From Haliclona indistincta (taxonomy: Eukaryota > Porifera > Demospongiae > Haplosclerida > Chalinidae): a stretch of 64,000 nucleotides of DNA. The stretch lies in assembly GCA_964017065.1 (NCBI GenBank), contig OZ024792.1, forward strand, positions 7,435,754-7,499,753, read 5' to 3'. The translations under genes were made by a program, and so were the position numbers. Every line of letters starts with the position of its first letter. The first letter of the stretch is position 1. The notes beneath the pieces are model-generated. The model was not told the origin of the DNA. It saw only the letters and a list, made by a program, of their open reading frames with translations, and did no database searches. Below are positions 13,472 to 31,183 of the stretch, piece by piece.

Positions 13472-14211
13472 TTAGTCCTCTTCGCTGCTTCCACTCGACT
13501 TTTCTTCAATTTCTATGCCTTGTTCAACCTTTTCTTTGGTGGTTCCTTTCTGCTCATCTTTCTTCCATTTTGTGCGTCGGTTCTGAAACCAGGTTTTAAC
13601 ATTCTGTTCGCTGAGTCCCAGCTGTGTTGCAATTATTACCCGCTCTTTTACAGAGACGTACTTCTGCTTTTCAAAAGTCTCCTCGAGCACCTTCAGCTGT
13701 TCCCAGGAGAACACGGTCCTAGCTTTACGCCGTTTGGTGTGCAGTGAGATGGATGTGTCGAATTGATATACAGGTGCCCAGTATGGACGGAGCGGGCTCA
13801 ATGGGGAGATGGGAGTAGGGTAGGCTGGTAGAAAAGCTGGAAATGTAAAACCTGGAACAGATGTGCAATAAAGTCACACATTAGTACCTGCACTTCGCAC
13901 ACTACAAAACAGCTGATTGCTAGTTGTTGCTTACCGGTAGGGGAAATTGGTGGCGAGCCAAAACCAATGGGACTAGCTGTGAAGCCGTACTGCGGCAAGC
14001 TGCTTCTCTGCGGTGCAATAGCAGCACCGGACCACATGGACGGCGCGGTGGCGTATTCTTGGTGAGGAGACGGCGTGCTGCTGTAAGACGAACCCTGCGA
14101 TTCCTTGCTCATGCAGTCATCTTCGCGTGCATTCGGCGATCTTTCTTTCGATTGCCCAAGCAAACCAGCAATGTGGAACGGAGGCGGCGGAGAATGGTGA
14201 TCGCTAGACAT
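13472..14211 (-). CDS. NK-like (ANTP class, BarH/Bsh/Tlx-like) homeobox transcription factor
   Basis: Two exons, 14211-13935 and 13851-13472, joined in phase at a Gly codon, give about 218 residues. The ATG at 14211 begins [11 protein letters not shown] and is followed at once by FHIAGLLG, an EH1-type octapeptide (FxIxxLL) used by NK-class factors to bind Groucho/TLE corepressors. A Ser/Pro-rich linker follows. The homeodomain is in exon 2 and contains [20 protein letters not shown] and [14 protein letters not shown]. Thr at homeodomain position 47 (KTWFQN) is typical of BarH, Tlx and Hex relatives, and N51 and R53 are present. The C-terminus is short and acidic (SSGSSEED). Exact orthology within the sponge NK set needs a tree. 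It would act in the nucleus as a DNA-binding, probably repressive, regulator. Confidence 0.9.
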
Positions 14212-15114
14212 TGCTCCAGTCGTCTGCTCGTCTCTGGAAATGTGGTCTGAATGTGCTGTCGCTCTTAATCAACGCTTTTAATCATGCATTGCTATGTATT
14301 ATCGCTCTTTCGGCACTTAAAAATTCGCAGCATGATTACACGGCTACCTCCAATAAGTGTTTGCTAGCTTAGCGTTTAGGCAACCATCATGCATTTAGAA
14401 AGATTACGCAAGTACTAGCTGTAAATGCGCTAGCTAGATTAGTTTACAAACAAAATAGTCACTAACGAAGTTGCTTGCAAAACGAGCATACACGTGTTTA
14501 CCGCCTTTCTTTCGCGCCATGAAAAACCACACCTACAGTAGTGAAGCGCGCGCGGCAGGTTCAAACTCCATCAATAATAGTTTCAGTATTCACTGTAGCA
14601 TACTGCATATCCAGCTATTGTTGGGATTGTTATTCATTTTAGCAAGGGACTACATGTAGAGGCAGTAAAATTAACCAACAAACAGACTTAACAATGACAC
14701 AATTTTACTGAAAAAATTGAATAAAAAAGCCCCACCTAGGCTGGAGTCAGTAGCTGGCATTACTGCACTGACTTAGCCAAACCCACTACAAAGTCGAACC
14801 CTGCACGAATGAGAGCCAAACCCTACGTACGAACCCTGGCCTCTTAAATACAGAATCCTGACATCCTAAAAATTGTACTGGGCTTGGCTAGTTATGCACT
14901 GGTTGAAGTTAGTGAAATGCATTGTGTGTGAGGTCTCTGCAACACCCAAATTGGAAGATTCGTGTGTTTGTATTCCACTGGAAACTTAATGGTGGAATGG
15001 TATGAATATTTGTCAATGATCACTTTTGTATACATGTAATAGTATGACAGTAAACTGCTACTGAACTGTACTTATATTCACATGCACTGACAGTACGAAT
15101 GTTTTAAAGCTTTT
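14212..15114. other. Intergenic region upstream of the homeobox gene
   Basis: The first part should hold the homeobox promoter; no clear TATA box is evident. From 14657 the sequence matches 20876 onward (shared GTAGAGGCAGTA...CAGACTT block, then AAGCCCCACC), marking the left end of the duplicated receptor/DHX34 unit and the receptor 3' UTR. Confidence 0.6.
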
Positions 15115-18100
15115 CTACATGTGTATGTTGGAGTAAATTTCTGGATTTTTCTTCTTCATCGGTAAACTATTCTTGTTTCCCACGATCTCGTAAACATGAG
15201 AGTCTCCGTTAACATTGAAGAGTTCGTAGTCATCGTCTAATTTCTTTTCTTTCGTCTTCTTCGGTGAAGAGATTTTTCTGTTGGCTTTCTTCCTGCGTGC
15301 TAGCAACACTGCTACTACAATACCAACAGCTATCACACATGCACAAAGGAGTGAGACCACTGGAACTACCACCGCTACAATCAGTGTAATTGATGTGTGT
15401 GCTGGCTGCATCTTCTGTATACCTATTGAGAGATAATCATGATTGAATCATTGGGGAGAAGCTGTTGCTGTACCATGAGTTTGATTCAGAGGAGCTGATG
15501 TGATTATGTCACTCGGCTGTCCCGGTCCAATACTGGTGCTACCAGCAACTGTGATGTAGTATAGCAGGTCAGGTTCTAGGTCAGATACTAGTATCGATGA
15601 TCGAGAGGCTGGTACTGTTCTAGTGACGACGCCTCGAGATGTCTGGGACACTGGTGATAGAGTGATGGTGTAGTTAGTGATGAAGCCTCTGGCTTGAGTG
15701 AGAGTCAGTGGACTCCATGAGATGAGTATTGCTGTGCTGCTGACATGTCTAGACGAGATATTGTGCACTGCAGTAGGAGCTGAGGAAACACATATTGATT
15801 ACTGCACAATAGGTGCTCATGGAGTACCTCCTTCCTTTGTGAATGCAGTCTCCATCACTTCTGGGCCCTCTCCAGCACTAGTGTATGCAGTCACTGATAC
15901 ATTGTAAGGTATATACTGAACTAGAAATTCAGAATAAGCAGTAGCAAGCAGTACTTTAATAGTATTCACATGTACCTTGTTGTGATGCAGTCACTGTTAG
16001 CAAGTATTGATCATAATCATCATTGTTCACTGCTGTTTTGTTCTCCCGATACACAATGGTGCCATTGGTGTAAAAAGTGACTGTGATGGTGTAGTTAGTG
16101 ATCTCTCCATTGTCAATCACGGGTGACCTCCAGTACACTTTGAATGTTCTTGATGGCTCACTAACAACTCTGAATTTTGTGACAAATCCTGGAACTGAAT
16201 TTACAGTGAAATTTGTACTAAAATAATCCAACTCACAATCATCTGCAGTAATACCATCAACACTAGCTCCTGGTCCCTCTCCAATCTTAGTAGATGCATA
16301 TACAGTGCACTTATAGCTGGTGTAAGGAGTCAACCCAGTCACAATTGCTGCTGTTTCAGTGATATTATCGCTGATTACTAGTGGTATCTCATCATAATCT
16401 CCTCCACCTCCTTCTCCTCTTGCTCCTAGCTGAGCACACCTGTATCGATACTTTATAATGATACCATTTGGTACTAGTGGTGGCTGCCAGTGAAGTGTGA
16501 GTGTGGATTGGTTGAGAGCAGTTGTACTGAGATTAGCAGGAGAACCAGGAACTGTGTAGAGAAAGAGAATAAGAGAAAAATTAGGGCGTACTCCTCACTA
16601 TCTTCGTATGTAGTAGTATTCACAGTGGCTGATGAGGGTCCCACTCCTGCAAGAGTAGATGCTGACACAGAACAGTAGTAGTTAGTGTTGGGTAGGAGCT
16701 CGTGTATGACTGTACTGGTAGTTGTAACACTGCCAGTGATAATCTCATTTGATTCAACTTGGTAGCAGGAATAGTTGTAGCCTGTTATAACACCATTGGG
16801 TTGTGTAGGTGGATCCCAGGAGAGGAGTAGAGATCTGGAGGTTTGAGGGTTGATAGCAACATTGCTTGGAGGCCCAGGAGCTATATGAAAAAGCAATATT
16901 GATATACAAAGAATGAATATATTAACTTACGAGCTTCTGTGGTACTGAAATCAAGCACATCAGTTGCAGTGCTACCATTACTATTGGTAGCCAATACTTG
17001 ATAGTAGTATATAGTGGCAATACTCAGATTATATAAGGTGATGGTATATGAGTGCTGAAGGATACCGAGGAAGCTGTGTATATTATCCACTCCCACACTA
17101 GTTGCTGTGTTGCTGCTAGTCTGATCAAGATGATCAGGTGTGATACCATATTGAACTGAGTATGTCTCTGGTGTGTAGGTGACATTAGTGATGGTGAAGG
17201 TGATGCTGACATTAGTTGTAGATGTAGAAATAGTAGACACGTAAACAGGAACATTAGGTGGAGCTGGACCTGCAACAGAGAAGTCTTATGAATGTATACA
17301 GAGACATCGCATACCTTTAACAGTCATTGTGGTGTTGGCAGTAGGTACTGTGCTCAGCTGAGCTACTGTAGCACTACATTGATAGGAGAATTGACCAGGA
17401 GTGCTACCAAGTACAGTGATAGTAGCAGAGTTTATTGAGAAGACAGAGATCCCTGTCCATTGGTAAGCAATGAGGATGATTGCAGGGTTTGTTTTAACAG
17501 TGCAAGAGAGTGTGAAGTTGTTATAAGGAGAGATATCTAGGACTGTGCTTGGAGTGGCTGTTACTGTGAAGTCTAAAGACAAGACAATACTTTGCTTTGC
17601 TCTGCACACTGTACTGGTACCTCACCTACAATAATGAAAAGTGTAGCTGCAATTGATGTAATATGAGCCGGCAGTGCTATGAATGCACTGTTGGCAGCGG
17701 AGTAGCTCAATCGAACACAACATCTGTAGTTGCCTCCATTATTACTCAATGCATTTGCCGAAACAGTGAATATAGTATTACATGTTGAACTAGGCCCCTC
17801 TGCTGGCTGTGTTGCAAGGACAGTACCAATCCTGATTAGATCTACTGTGACTGCTATAGGACCAGAGCAGGTCAGTGAGCTGTGTAGCATCACTGTGCAC
17901 TGCAGTGTAGCAGGTGACCCTAGTACAGCAACACTATCACTGAGAGTTACTGATGGAGAGGGAACTGTGGAAATAAACATTATCCAACTGCAAATCAACA
18001 AAAACTATGTTTCTTACTTTGAACAGTGATAGTAGCATTGTTTGAGACACCAGGAGTGGAGTCTACCACGTTACTGTGAGTGGTAGTGACAGTAGCTCTG

Positions 18101-19280
18101 CATTGATAATGACCAACAGTGGACACACCAATATTAGAGAGTGTGAACACACTGGTACGACCAGCACCAGATCCTGATGGAGAAGAGTCAGTCATTACTG
18201 TCATACTTTCCTTGAGTAGCTCCACAGTGACAGTGATAGGTATTGATGAGTACTTGGAGTACAGCTGTAGTGTTACATGACAGGCTAGGCTAGCAGTAGA
18301 GCCCACAGAGACACTGGTATTAGTGAGAGTCGGTGATGGTGGTGGGACTGTAGAGTACAGACAGACAGTCATGAGAACATTGGTAATTTATTATGTAGAA
18401 ACTTACTTTGAATAGTGATAGTAGCATTGTTTGAGACACCAGGAATGGAGTCTACCACATTATTGTGAGTGGTAGTGACAGTAGCTCTGCACTGATACTG
18501 ACCAGCAGTGGATGCATTGATATCAGAAAGTGTGAACACGCTGGTACGAACAGCACCAGATCCTGATGGAGTGTAGCTGGTCATAATCGTTATGTTGTCC
18601 TTTAGTAACACCACAGTGAGGTTGAGTGGTATTGGTGAGTAGCTGGAGTACTGCTGTAGTGTCACTGTGCATGCTAGAGTGGCAGTGGACCCAACACTAG
18701 GGACAGTAGAGGTACCAGAGAGACTCAGTGATGGCTGTGGTACTGGATAAAGACCATGATGTGAAATAATATCATTTCAGTTATACTTACTTAGCACTAA
18801 TAAACTCAGTGAACTTGATGAATGAGTATGAGTAGTTGACATTACCTTACAGCGATAACTACCAGCATGGCTGGCACTCATAGTACTGTTGACAGAGAGA
18901 GTGCTTGTGTATGAGGTACCAGAATTTTGTGTTGTTATAGTATAATGAGGAGAAGAGTTAATACTTATAGATTCTCTCAACCACTTCACCGTCACTCCTG
19001 AGCAACACGATGCCTGAAAACTGCATGTAAAAGAACCATTAACAGCCGTAGATCCAAGTGGGGTCACAGTGAAATTACTGGTCAGCGTTATTGACTGGAT
19101 AGAACATCCTGAAACGGAAAATGTTAACATACATGCAAGTAACAGCAAATAGCTGCAAGCTATCGATGACCTATCAAACACAGTTGACTTACCGCAAGGA
19201 TCCCCTCCCCCCCACCCCCACCAAGCATTGCACTGATGCAAAATGCTGATCAGTGCTAGTACGGTAGGCAAGAGTGCCAT
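15115..19280 (-). CDS. Ig/fibronectin-III transmembrane receptor, copy 1
   Basis: The ATG at 19280 starts a signal peptide (MALLPTVLALISILHQCNA). Ig-like domains follow: Ig1 (about 19110-18785, with VKWLRE and AGSYRCK), Ig2 (about 18740-18405), Ig3 (about 18355-18015), Ig4 (about 17965-17628) and Ig5 (about 17572-17315). About five FN3 domains follow between 17270 and 15475, e.g. GPPSNVAINPQTSRSLLLSW. One membrane helix (LIVAVVVPVVSLLCACVIAV, then ...VLLARRKK) leads to a tail of about 59 residues with three tyrosines: DDYELF, HVYEIV and EIYSNIHM at the end. Introns are 45-90 bp. Ig2 and Ig3 are close internal duplicates. YSNI fits a pYxN SH2-docking motif; signalling is inference. The ligand is unknown. 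Adhesion or recognition at the plasma membrane is the most likely role. A near-identical paralogue lies at 21280-25460. Confidence 0.88.
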
Positions 19281-19424
19281 CAGTTGAAATTTACACTTGA
19301 AACTGAACTGCACCAACCTGCCGTAGTAACAGGTCTTTAAGTACTTCAGACAATTGCAAACAATCACACTCAAAATCGTTTCTCTAGTGTATGTGGTTAA
19401 AATAAAATTTAAAGCAAAATCTGT

Positions 19425-20565
19425 TTATGTCTGTGAACGTTTGTGCTTTCGCTTGTGCTTGAGAATGTCTATCGAGGACAGGTTGAATGTCTCTTTGCAT
19501 TCTTGACAGTAATATTCTTTTACAGCAGCTGCTGATGGTGGCTCTTCTACAGAGCTCGGCTTTAGACCTAATAACACACAAAATGAATAACAACCAGTTT
19601 GGAAGAAAAACACATTTTTTACTTTTTGCTTCTTGTATTGCGCAAGTGCTCTGATGTTGCAGCTGCTCTGCTACAGTGACAGGCATGGAGGTGGCAGGTT
19701 GGACATGACCACACCCTCCTAAGGTGTTGAGACATACTGGAGCTTGCCTCTGCAGCTGACGGGTCCACTAAACTGAAGGAAAAGACTAAATATAAAATTT
19801 ATCACAAAAGCACCACAACTCACCAGTCGAATGTGAGGTATTCTGTAATCTTCTTCCCTCCCTTCACAGGATGGGTTGGTAGTGTGTCAACATCACCAGC
19901 AATCTTGGGTGCAGGCACTGTCTGTTGACTTGATTCACTATCTTGAGCACTGGGCTCAGTATCTTGAGCACTGGACTCAGTATCTTAATTGAGCACCGGA
20001 CTCAGTATCTTGATCACTGGACTCAGTATCTTGAGCACTGGACTCAGTATTATCGACTCCTCGATAGAGATTTGATCGAACAGTCGATGAGAGCTGTGAC
20101 ATTGTGTACTGGTAGTCAGCATCGAGGAACTCAGCTAGCTTAGTGCCCAGCAGTCTCTCCAGACCAATGACTTCCTCATCAATCTCTCGATCATCAGAAT
20201 CTATAGAACATGAGGGTCATACTAGCTGTGGTTTGATCCTTACTGTGATAGAGGGATAGCTTCTTCTCCAGCAGTAGGGACCAGGTGGATCTAAGTGTCT
20301 GTATATCAGACAGCACAGCTTGACCTGCCTCGGCACTAGTGAACTTCAGCTCCAACCAGCCATCAGCAACCAATCTGACCAATTAAATAAACAACGTTGC
20401 TCAATTTTGGTGTGTATTCCCACCTCGAGCAGTCTCCATTAGTGTCAATATTCTGTGAGAATAAGCCCAAGACTTGCAGTGCTGGCACTCGTAATACATT
20501 GACCAAATAAGGCTTGTTTGTCTCGAGAAGCTTTCTAACAACAAAAACACCATGTGTATAATCCT
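19425..20565 (-). pseudogene. DHX34: Truncated, frameshifted 3' fragment of DHX34
   Basis: This carries only the last DHX34 exons: [20 protein letters not shown] (about 20545-20486), [20 protein letters not shown], the DTESS repeat region and the C-terminal zinc-finger-like exons (WSCPTCHTSMPV, YYCQECKETF), ending at a TAA. Helicase exons are absent; upstream there is only a GT microsatellite and a SINE head. In the repeat exon near 19985-19992, four extra bases (TTAA/AATT) relative to the intact copy shift the frame and give an early stop (GAQLRY then stop). Repeat number is also lower than in the intact gene. It is best read as a by-product of the segmental duplication and probably not translated. 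Confidence 0.88.
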
Positions 20566-20571
20566 GCTGTG

Positions 20572-20683
20572 TGTGTGTGTGTGTGTGTGAGTATGTGAGT
20601 GTGTGAGAGTGAGAGTGTGTGTGTATGTGTGTGTGTGTGTGAGTGAGTGTGTGTGAGTGATTGTATGTGTGTGTGTGTATGTG

Positions 20684-20727
<44 letters not shown>
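20572..20727. repeat. (GT)n microsatellite at duplication junction
   Basis: A GT/GA-interrupted dinucleotide tract. Its counterpart in unit 2 is at 26848-27112. The tract ends directly at the first base of the tRNA-like sequence. Confidence 0.95.
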
Positions 20728-20728
<1 letters not shown>

Positions 20729-20910
20729 CCTGGTGGTTCAACTGGTAGAGTCTTGGGCTTATAACCCAGAGGACACCGGTTCGAATCCCAGAGCAGGAGG
20801 AAAAAAAAGAACATCACAAGTACTCCAGCCCACCCATCTGTAAAACGGGTACCTCCTGGTCTTGTAAAGGTTCGTGTAGAGGCAGTAGAATTAACCAACA
20901 AACAGACTTG
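20727..20910 (+). mobile_element. tRNA-derived SINE (tRNA-Ile-UAU-like head)
   Basis: 20727-20794 folds partly as a tRNA: an A box (TGGTTCAACTGG), an anticodon stem TTGGG/CCCAG enclosing the loop CTTATAA (UAU), and a B box (GGTTCGAATCC). The T stem has mismatches and the acceptor stem one, so it is more likely a SINE head than a working tRNA gene. The body (CTGTAAAACGGGTACCTCCT...) leads into the GTAGAGGCAGTA block also seen at 14657, where the head is missing. Confidence 0.65.
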
Positions 20911-21279
20911 TGTAATATTCCAATGACACAACTATACAGTGAATATTAGAGCATTTGCAAAATAATAAAGCCCCACCCAGACCTAGGCCTGGGCTCAGAG
21001 TCATTAGCAGTCATCCAATTAATATTTTGACACAAACTTTATGCAAACTAAACTGCGTAAGTGACTCGCGAGTGTTTCACAGTAGCAAATGTGATGTTGA
21101 TCTGCAAAACCTCAATTGGAAGATTCATGTGTTTGTATTCCACTAGTAACTTAATAGTGGAATGGTATGAATATTAATTTGTCAATGATCACTTTTGTAT
21201 AATAGTATGACAGTAAACTGCTACTGAACTGTACTTATATTCTACATGCACTGACAGTACGAATGTTTTTAAAGCTTTT

Positions 21280-24200
21280 CTACATGTGTATGTTGGAGTA
21301 AATGTCTGGATTTTTCTTCTTCATTGGTAAACTATTCTTGTTTCCCACGATCTCGTAAACATGAGAGTCTCCGTTGACATTGAAGAGTTCGTAGTCATCG
21401 TCTAATTTCTTTTCTTTGGTCTTTTTCGGTGAAGAGATTTTTCTGTTGGCTTTCTTCCTGCGTGCTAGCAACACTGCTACTACAATACCAACAGCTATAA
21501 CACATGCACAAAGAAGAGAGACCCCTGGAACTACCACAGCTACAATCAGTGTAGTGATTGATGTGTGTGCTGGCTGCATCTTCTGTATACCTATTGAGAG
21601 AGAGAGAGAGATAAGCATCAAATACAATGATTAAATCATAAGGCAGAAGCTGTTGCTTTACCATGAGTTTGATTCAGAGGAGCTGAGGTGATTATGTCAC
21701 TCGGCCGCCCCAGTCCAATCCTGGTGCTACCAGCAACTGTGATGTAGTATAGCAGTTCAGGTTCTAGGTCAGTTACTAGTATCGATGATCGTGAGGCTGG
21801 TACTGTTCTAGTGATGACGCTTCGAGATGACTGGGACACTGGTGATAGTGTGATGGTGTAGTTAGTGATGAAGCCTCTGGCTTGAGTGAGAGTGAGTGGA
21901 CTCCATGAGACGAGTATTGCTGTGCTGCTGATGTGTCTAGATGAGATATTGTGCACTGCGGTAGGAGCTGAGGAAGCACAGATTGATTACTGCACAACAG
22001 GTGCTCATGGAGTACCTCCTTCCTTTGTGAACGCAGTCTTCATCACTTCTGGACCCTCTCCCGCACTAGTGTATGCAGTCACTGACACATTGTAAGGTAT
22101 ATACTGAACTAGAAATTCAGAATAAGCAGTAGCAAGCAGTACTTTAAAAGTATTCACATGTACCTTGTTGTTGTGCAGTCACTGTTAGCAAGTATTGATC
22201 ATAATCATCATTGTTTACTGCTGTTTTGTTCTCTCGATACACAATGGTGCCATTGGTGTAGAAAGTGACTGTGATGGTGTAGTTAGTGATCTCTCCATTG
22301 TCAATCACTGGTGACCTCCAGTACACTTTGAATGTTCTTGATGGCTCACTAACAACTCTGAATTTTGTGACAATTCCTGGAACTGAATTTACGGTGAAAA
22401 TTTGTAATAAAATAATCGTAACTCACAATCATCTGCAGTAATACCATCAACACTAGCACCCGGTCCCTCTCCGATCTTAGTAGATGCATACACGGTACAC
22501 TTATAGCTGGTGTAAGAAGTCAATCCAGTCACAATTGCTGCTGTTTCAGTAATATTATTGCTGATTGCTAGTGGTATCTCATCATAGTCTCCTCCACCTC
22601 CTTCTCCTCTTGCTCCTAGCTGAGCACAGCTGTATCGATACATTATAATGATACCATTTGGTACTAGTGGTGGCTGCCATTGAAGTGTGAGTGCGGATTG
22701 GTTGAGAGCAGTTGTACTGAGATTAGCAGGAGAACCAGGAACTGTGTAGAGAAAGAGAATAAGAAAAATGTATATAGTTTGTAATTCCTACTGTTTTCAT
22801 ATGTTGTAGCATTCACAGTGGCTGATGAAGGCCCCACTCCTGCAAGAGTAGATGCTGACACAGAACAGTAGTAGTTTGTGTTGGGTAGGAGCTCGTGTAT
22901 GACTGTATTGGTAGTTGTAACACTGCCAGTGATGATCTCATTTGATTCAACTTGGTAGCAGGAATAGTTGTAGCCTGTTATAACACCGTTGGGTTGTATA
23001 GGTGGATCCCAGGAGAGGAGTAGTGATCTGGAGGTTTGAGGGTTAATAGCAGCATTGCTCGGAGGCCCAGGAGCTATATGAAAAAGCAATATTGGTACAC
23101 AGAGAGAATGAATATATTAACTTACGAGCTTCTGTGGTACTGAAATCAAGCACGTCTGTTGCCACACTACCAAAACTGTTGGTAGCCAATACTTGATAGT
23201 AGTATATAGTGGCAGTACTCAGATTATATAAGGTGATGGTATATGACTGCTGAAGGATAGCGAGGAAGCTGTGTACATTGTCCACTCCCAGACTAGTTGC
23301 TGTGTTGCTGCTAGTCTGATCCAGATTATCAGATGTGATACCATATTGAACGGAGTATGTCTCTGGTGAGTAGGTGACACTAGTGATGGTGAAGGTGATG
23401 CTGACATTAGTTGTAGATGTAGAAATAGTGGACACGTCAACAGGAACATTGGGTGGAGCTGGACCTGCAACAGAGAAGTCTTATGAATGTATACAGAGAC
23501 ATCGCATACCTCTAACGGTCATTGTGGTGTTGGCAGTAGGTACTGTGCTCAGCTGGGCTACTGTAGCACTGCATTGATAGGAGAATTGACCAGGAATGCT
23601 ACTATATACAGTGATAGTAGCAGAGTTTACTGAGGAAACAGAGATCCCTGCCCATTGGTAAGCAATGAGAGTGATTGCAGGGTTTGTTGTAACAGTGCAA
23701 GAGAGTGTGAAGTTGTTATAAGGAGAGATATCTAGGACTGTGCTTGGAGTGGCTGTTACTGTAAAGTCTAAATACAAGACAATACTTTGCTTTCCTCTGC
23801 ACACTGTACTGGTTACTCACCTATAATAATAAAAAGTGTAGCTGCAATTGATGTAATCTGAGCTGACAGTGCTATGATTGCACTGTTGGCAGCGGAGTAG
23901 CTCAAATGAACACAACATCTATAATTCCCTCCATCACTACTCATTGCATTTGCAGAAACAGTGAATATAGTATTACATGTTGAACTAGGCCCCTCTGCTG
24001 GCTGTGTTGCAAGGACAGTACCAACCCTCAATAGATCTACTGTGACCGCTATGGGACCAGAACAGGTTAGTGAGCTGTGTAGCATCACAATGCACTGCAG
24101 TGTGGCAGGTGACTCTAGTACAGCAACATTATCACTGAGAGTTACTGATGGAGAGGGAACTGTGGAAATAAACATTATCCAACTGCAAATCAATAAAAAA

Positions 24201-25460
24201 TATGTTTCTTACTTTGAACAGTGAGAGTAGCATTGTTTGAGACACCAGGAGTGGAGTCTACCACGTTACTGTGAGTGGTATTGACAGTAGCTCTGCACTG
24301 ATAATGACCAACAGTGGACACACCCACATTAGAGAGTGTGAACACACTGATACGACCAGCACCAGATCCTGATGGAGAAGAGTCAGTCATTACTGTTGTG
24401 CTTCCCTTGAGTAGCTCCACAGTGATAGTGATTGGTATTGATGAGTACTTGGAGTACAGCTGTAGTGTTATAGTACAGGTTAGACTAGCAGTAGAGCCCA
24501 CAGAGACACTGGTACTAGTGAGAGTCAGTGATGGTGGTGGGACTATAGAGGGCAGGCAGACAGTCATGAGAACATTGGTAATTTACTAAGTAGCAACTTA
24601 CTTTGAACAGTGAGTGTAGCATTGTTTGAGACACCAGGAGTGGAGTCTATCACATTATTGTGAGTGGTAGTGACAGTAGCTCTACACTGATACTGACCAG
24701 CATTGGATGCATTAACATTGGAAAGAGTGAACAAACTGGTACGAACAGCACCAGATCCTGATGGAAAACTGATTGTCACTGTCACGTTCACTTTGAGTAA
24801 CTCCACAGTGATATTGAGCGGTATTGATGAGTAACTGAAGTACTGCTGTAGTGTCACTGTACATGTTAGGCTGGCAGTGGAGCTCACAGGGACAGCAGAG
24901 GGATTGGAGAGAATCAATGACGGTTGTGGAACTACATAGACAACAGATGCAGAACATTATTTTATTATTACTTACTTTGTGCAGTTAAATTTCTTGAAAT
25001 TGTATTGCTGTTTGAAACTGACACTGCCTCACAGTGATAAATGCCAGTATGGATTGCACTCAAAGTACCATTGACAGAAAGAGTACTTTTGTATGTATAA
25101 GTATTTAAATAAAAACTGCTATGATATTCATATTGTGTTAATATTTTATACTGATCATGAAGAGTAGAGTTGATAATTGTAGAACCTCTTGACCATTTTA
25201 ATGTCGCAGAGCAACAATGAGAAAAAAATACAACACTGCATGTGAATGACCCATTAACATCCGTAGATCCAAGTGATGGAACAGTAAAACTGCTGGTCAA
25301 TCCCAACAGGTGGGTAGAACATGGATCTGAGCGGAAATTTAAACATAACAAGCTATTGCTATAACCAATCATCGTCTAACACAGTTGACTCACAATAATA
25401 ACAAGCATAACATTGATGCAAAATGCTGATCAGAGTTAGTACAGCAGAGAAGAGTGCCAT
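21280..25460 (-). CDS. Ig/fibronectin-III transmembrane receptor, copy 2
   Basis: The architecture matches copy 1: ATG at 25460 with signal peptide MALFSAVLTLISILHQCYA, five Ig-like domains (about 25325-23510), five FN3 domains (about 23465-21665), a single membrane helix (TLIVAVVVPGVSLLCACVIA, then ...VLLARRKK) and a tail with DDYELF, HVYEIV and DIYSNIHM. Tail and FN3 exons differ from copy 1 at only scattered residues. The first Ig exon (about 25325-24975) is very different: it is longer, has extra Tyr-rich sequence (QYEYHSSFYLNTYTYKSTLS) and keeps only framework residues. Reading frames stay open through every exon checked, so both copies look functional. Differential ligand binding is inference. 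Confidence 0.88.
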
Positions 25461-25664
25461 CAGTTGAAATTTTTATTTGGAACTGAACTGCCAACTTGCA
25501 ATAGAGGCAGGTTTTAAGCACTTCAGACAAAAAGCATGTACCGTAAACCATGTCCATTTAGAGAGTTAATGAAATGAACGAAAAAATAATTTTTTGGTGA
25601 ATACATACAGTGTAAGCTGTGGATAAGGAAATGTTCTCATAGCAAAGTCAACAAGCAAAGTTAT

Positions 25665-31157
<5,493 letters not shown>

Positions 31158-31183
31158 GCTAGTCCACACCCACGTAAGTTTAT

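Larger units (their letters stand above)
14657..20572. repeat. Tandem segmental duplication, unit 1 (receptor + DHX34 3' end)
   Basis: This roughly 5.9-kb segment is colinear with 20876-26845. The receptor 3' region, every receptor exon, the intergenic spacer and the last DHX34 exons appear in the same order, with high similarity in exons and introns. Unit 1 ends in a GT microsatellite and a SINE head; in unit 2 the matching GT tract runs on into the rest of DHX34. The breakpoint is therefore in or next to the GT tract. Confidence 0.9.

Noticed and set aside
20727..20794. Functional tRNA-Ile gene
   Set aside because: T-stem mismatches, an acceptor mismatch and SINE-like downstream sequence argue for a tRNA-derived SINE head.
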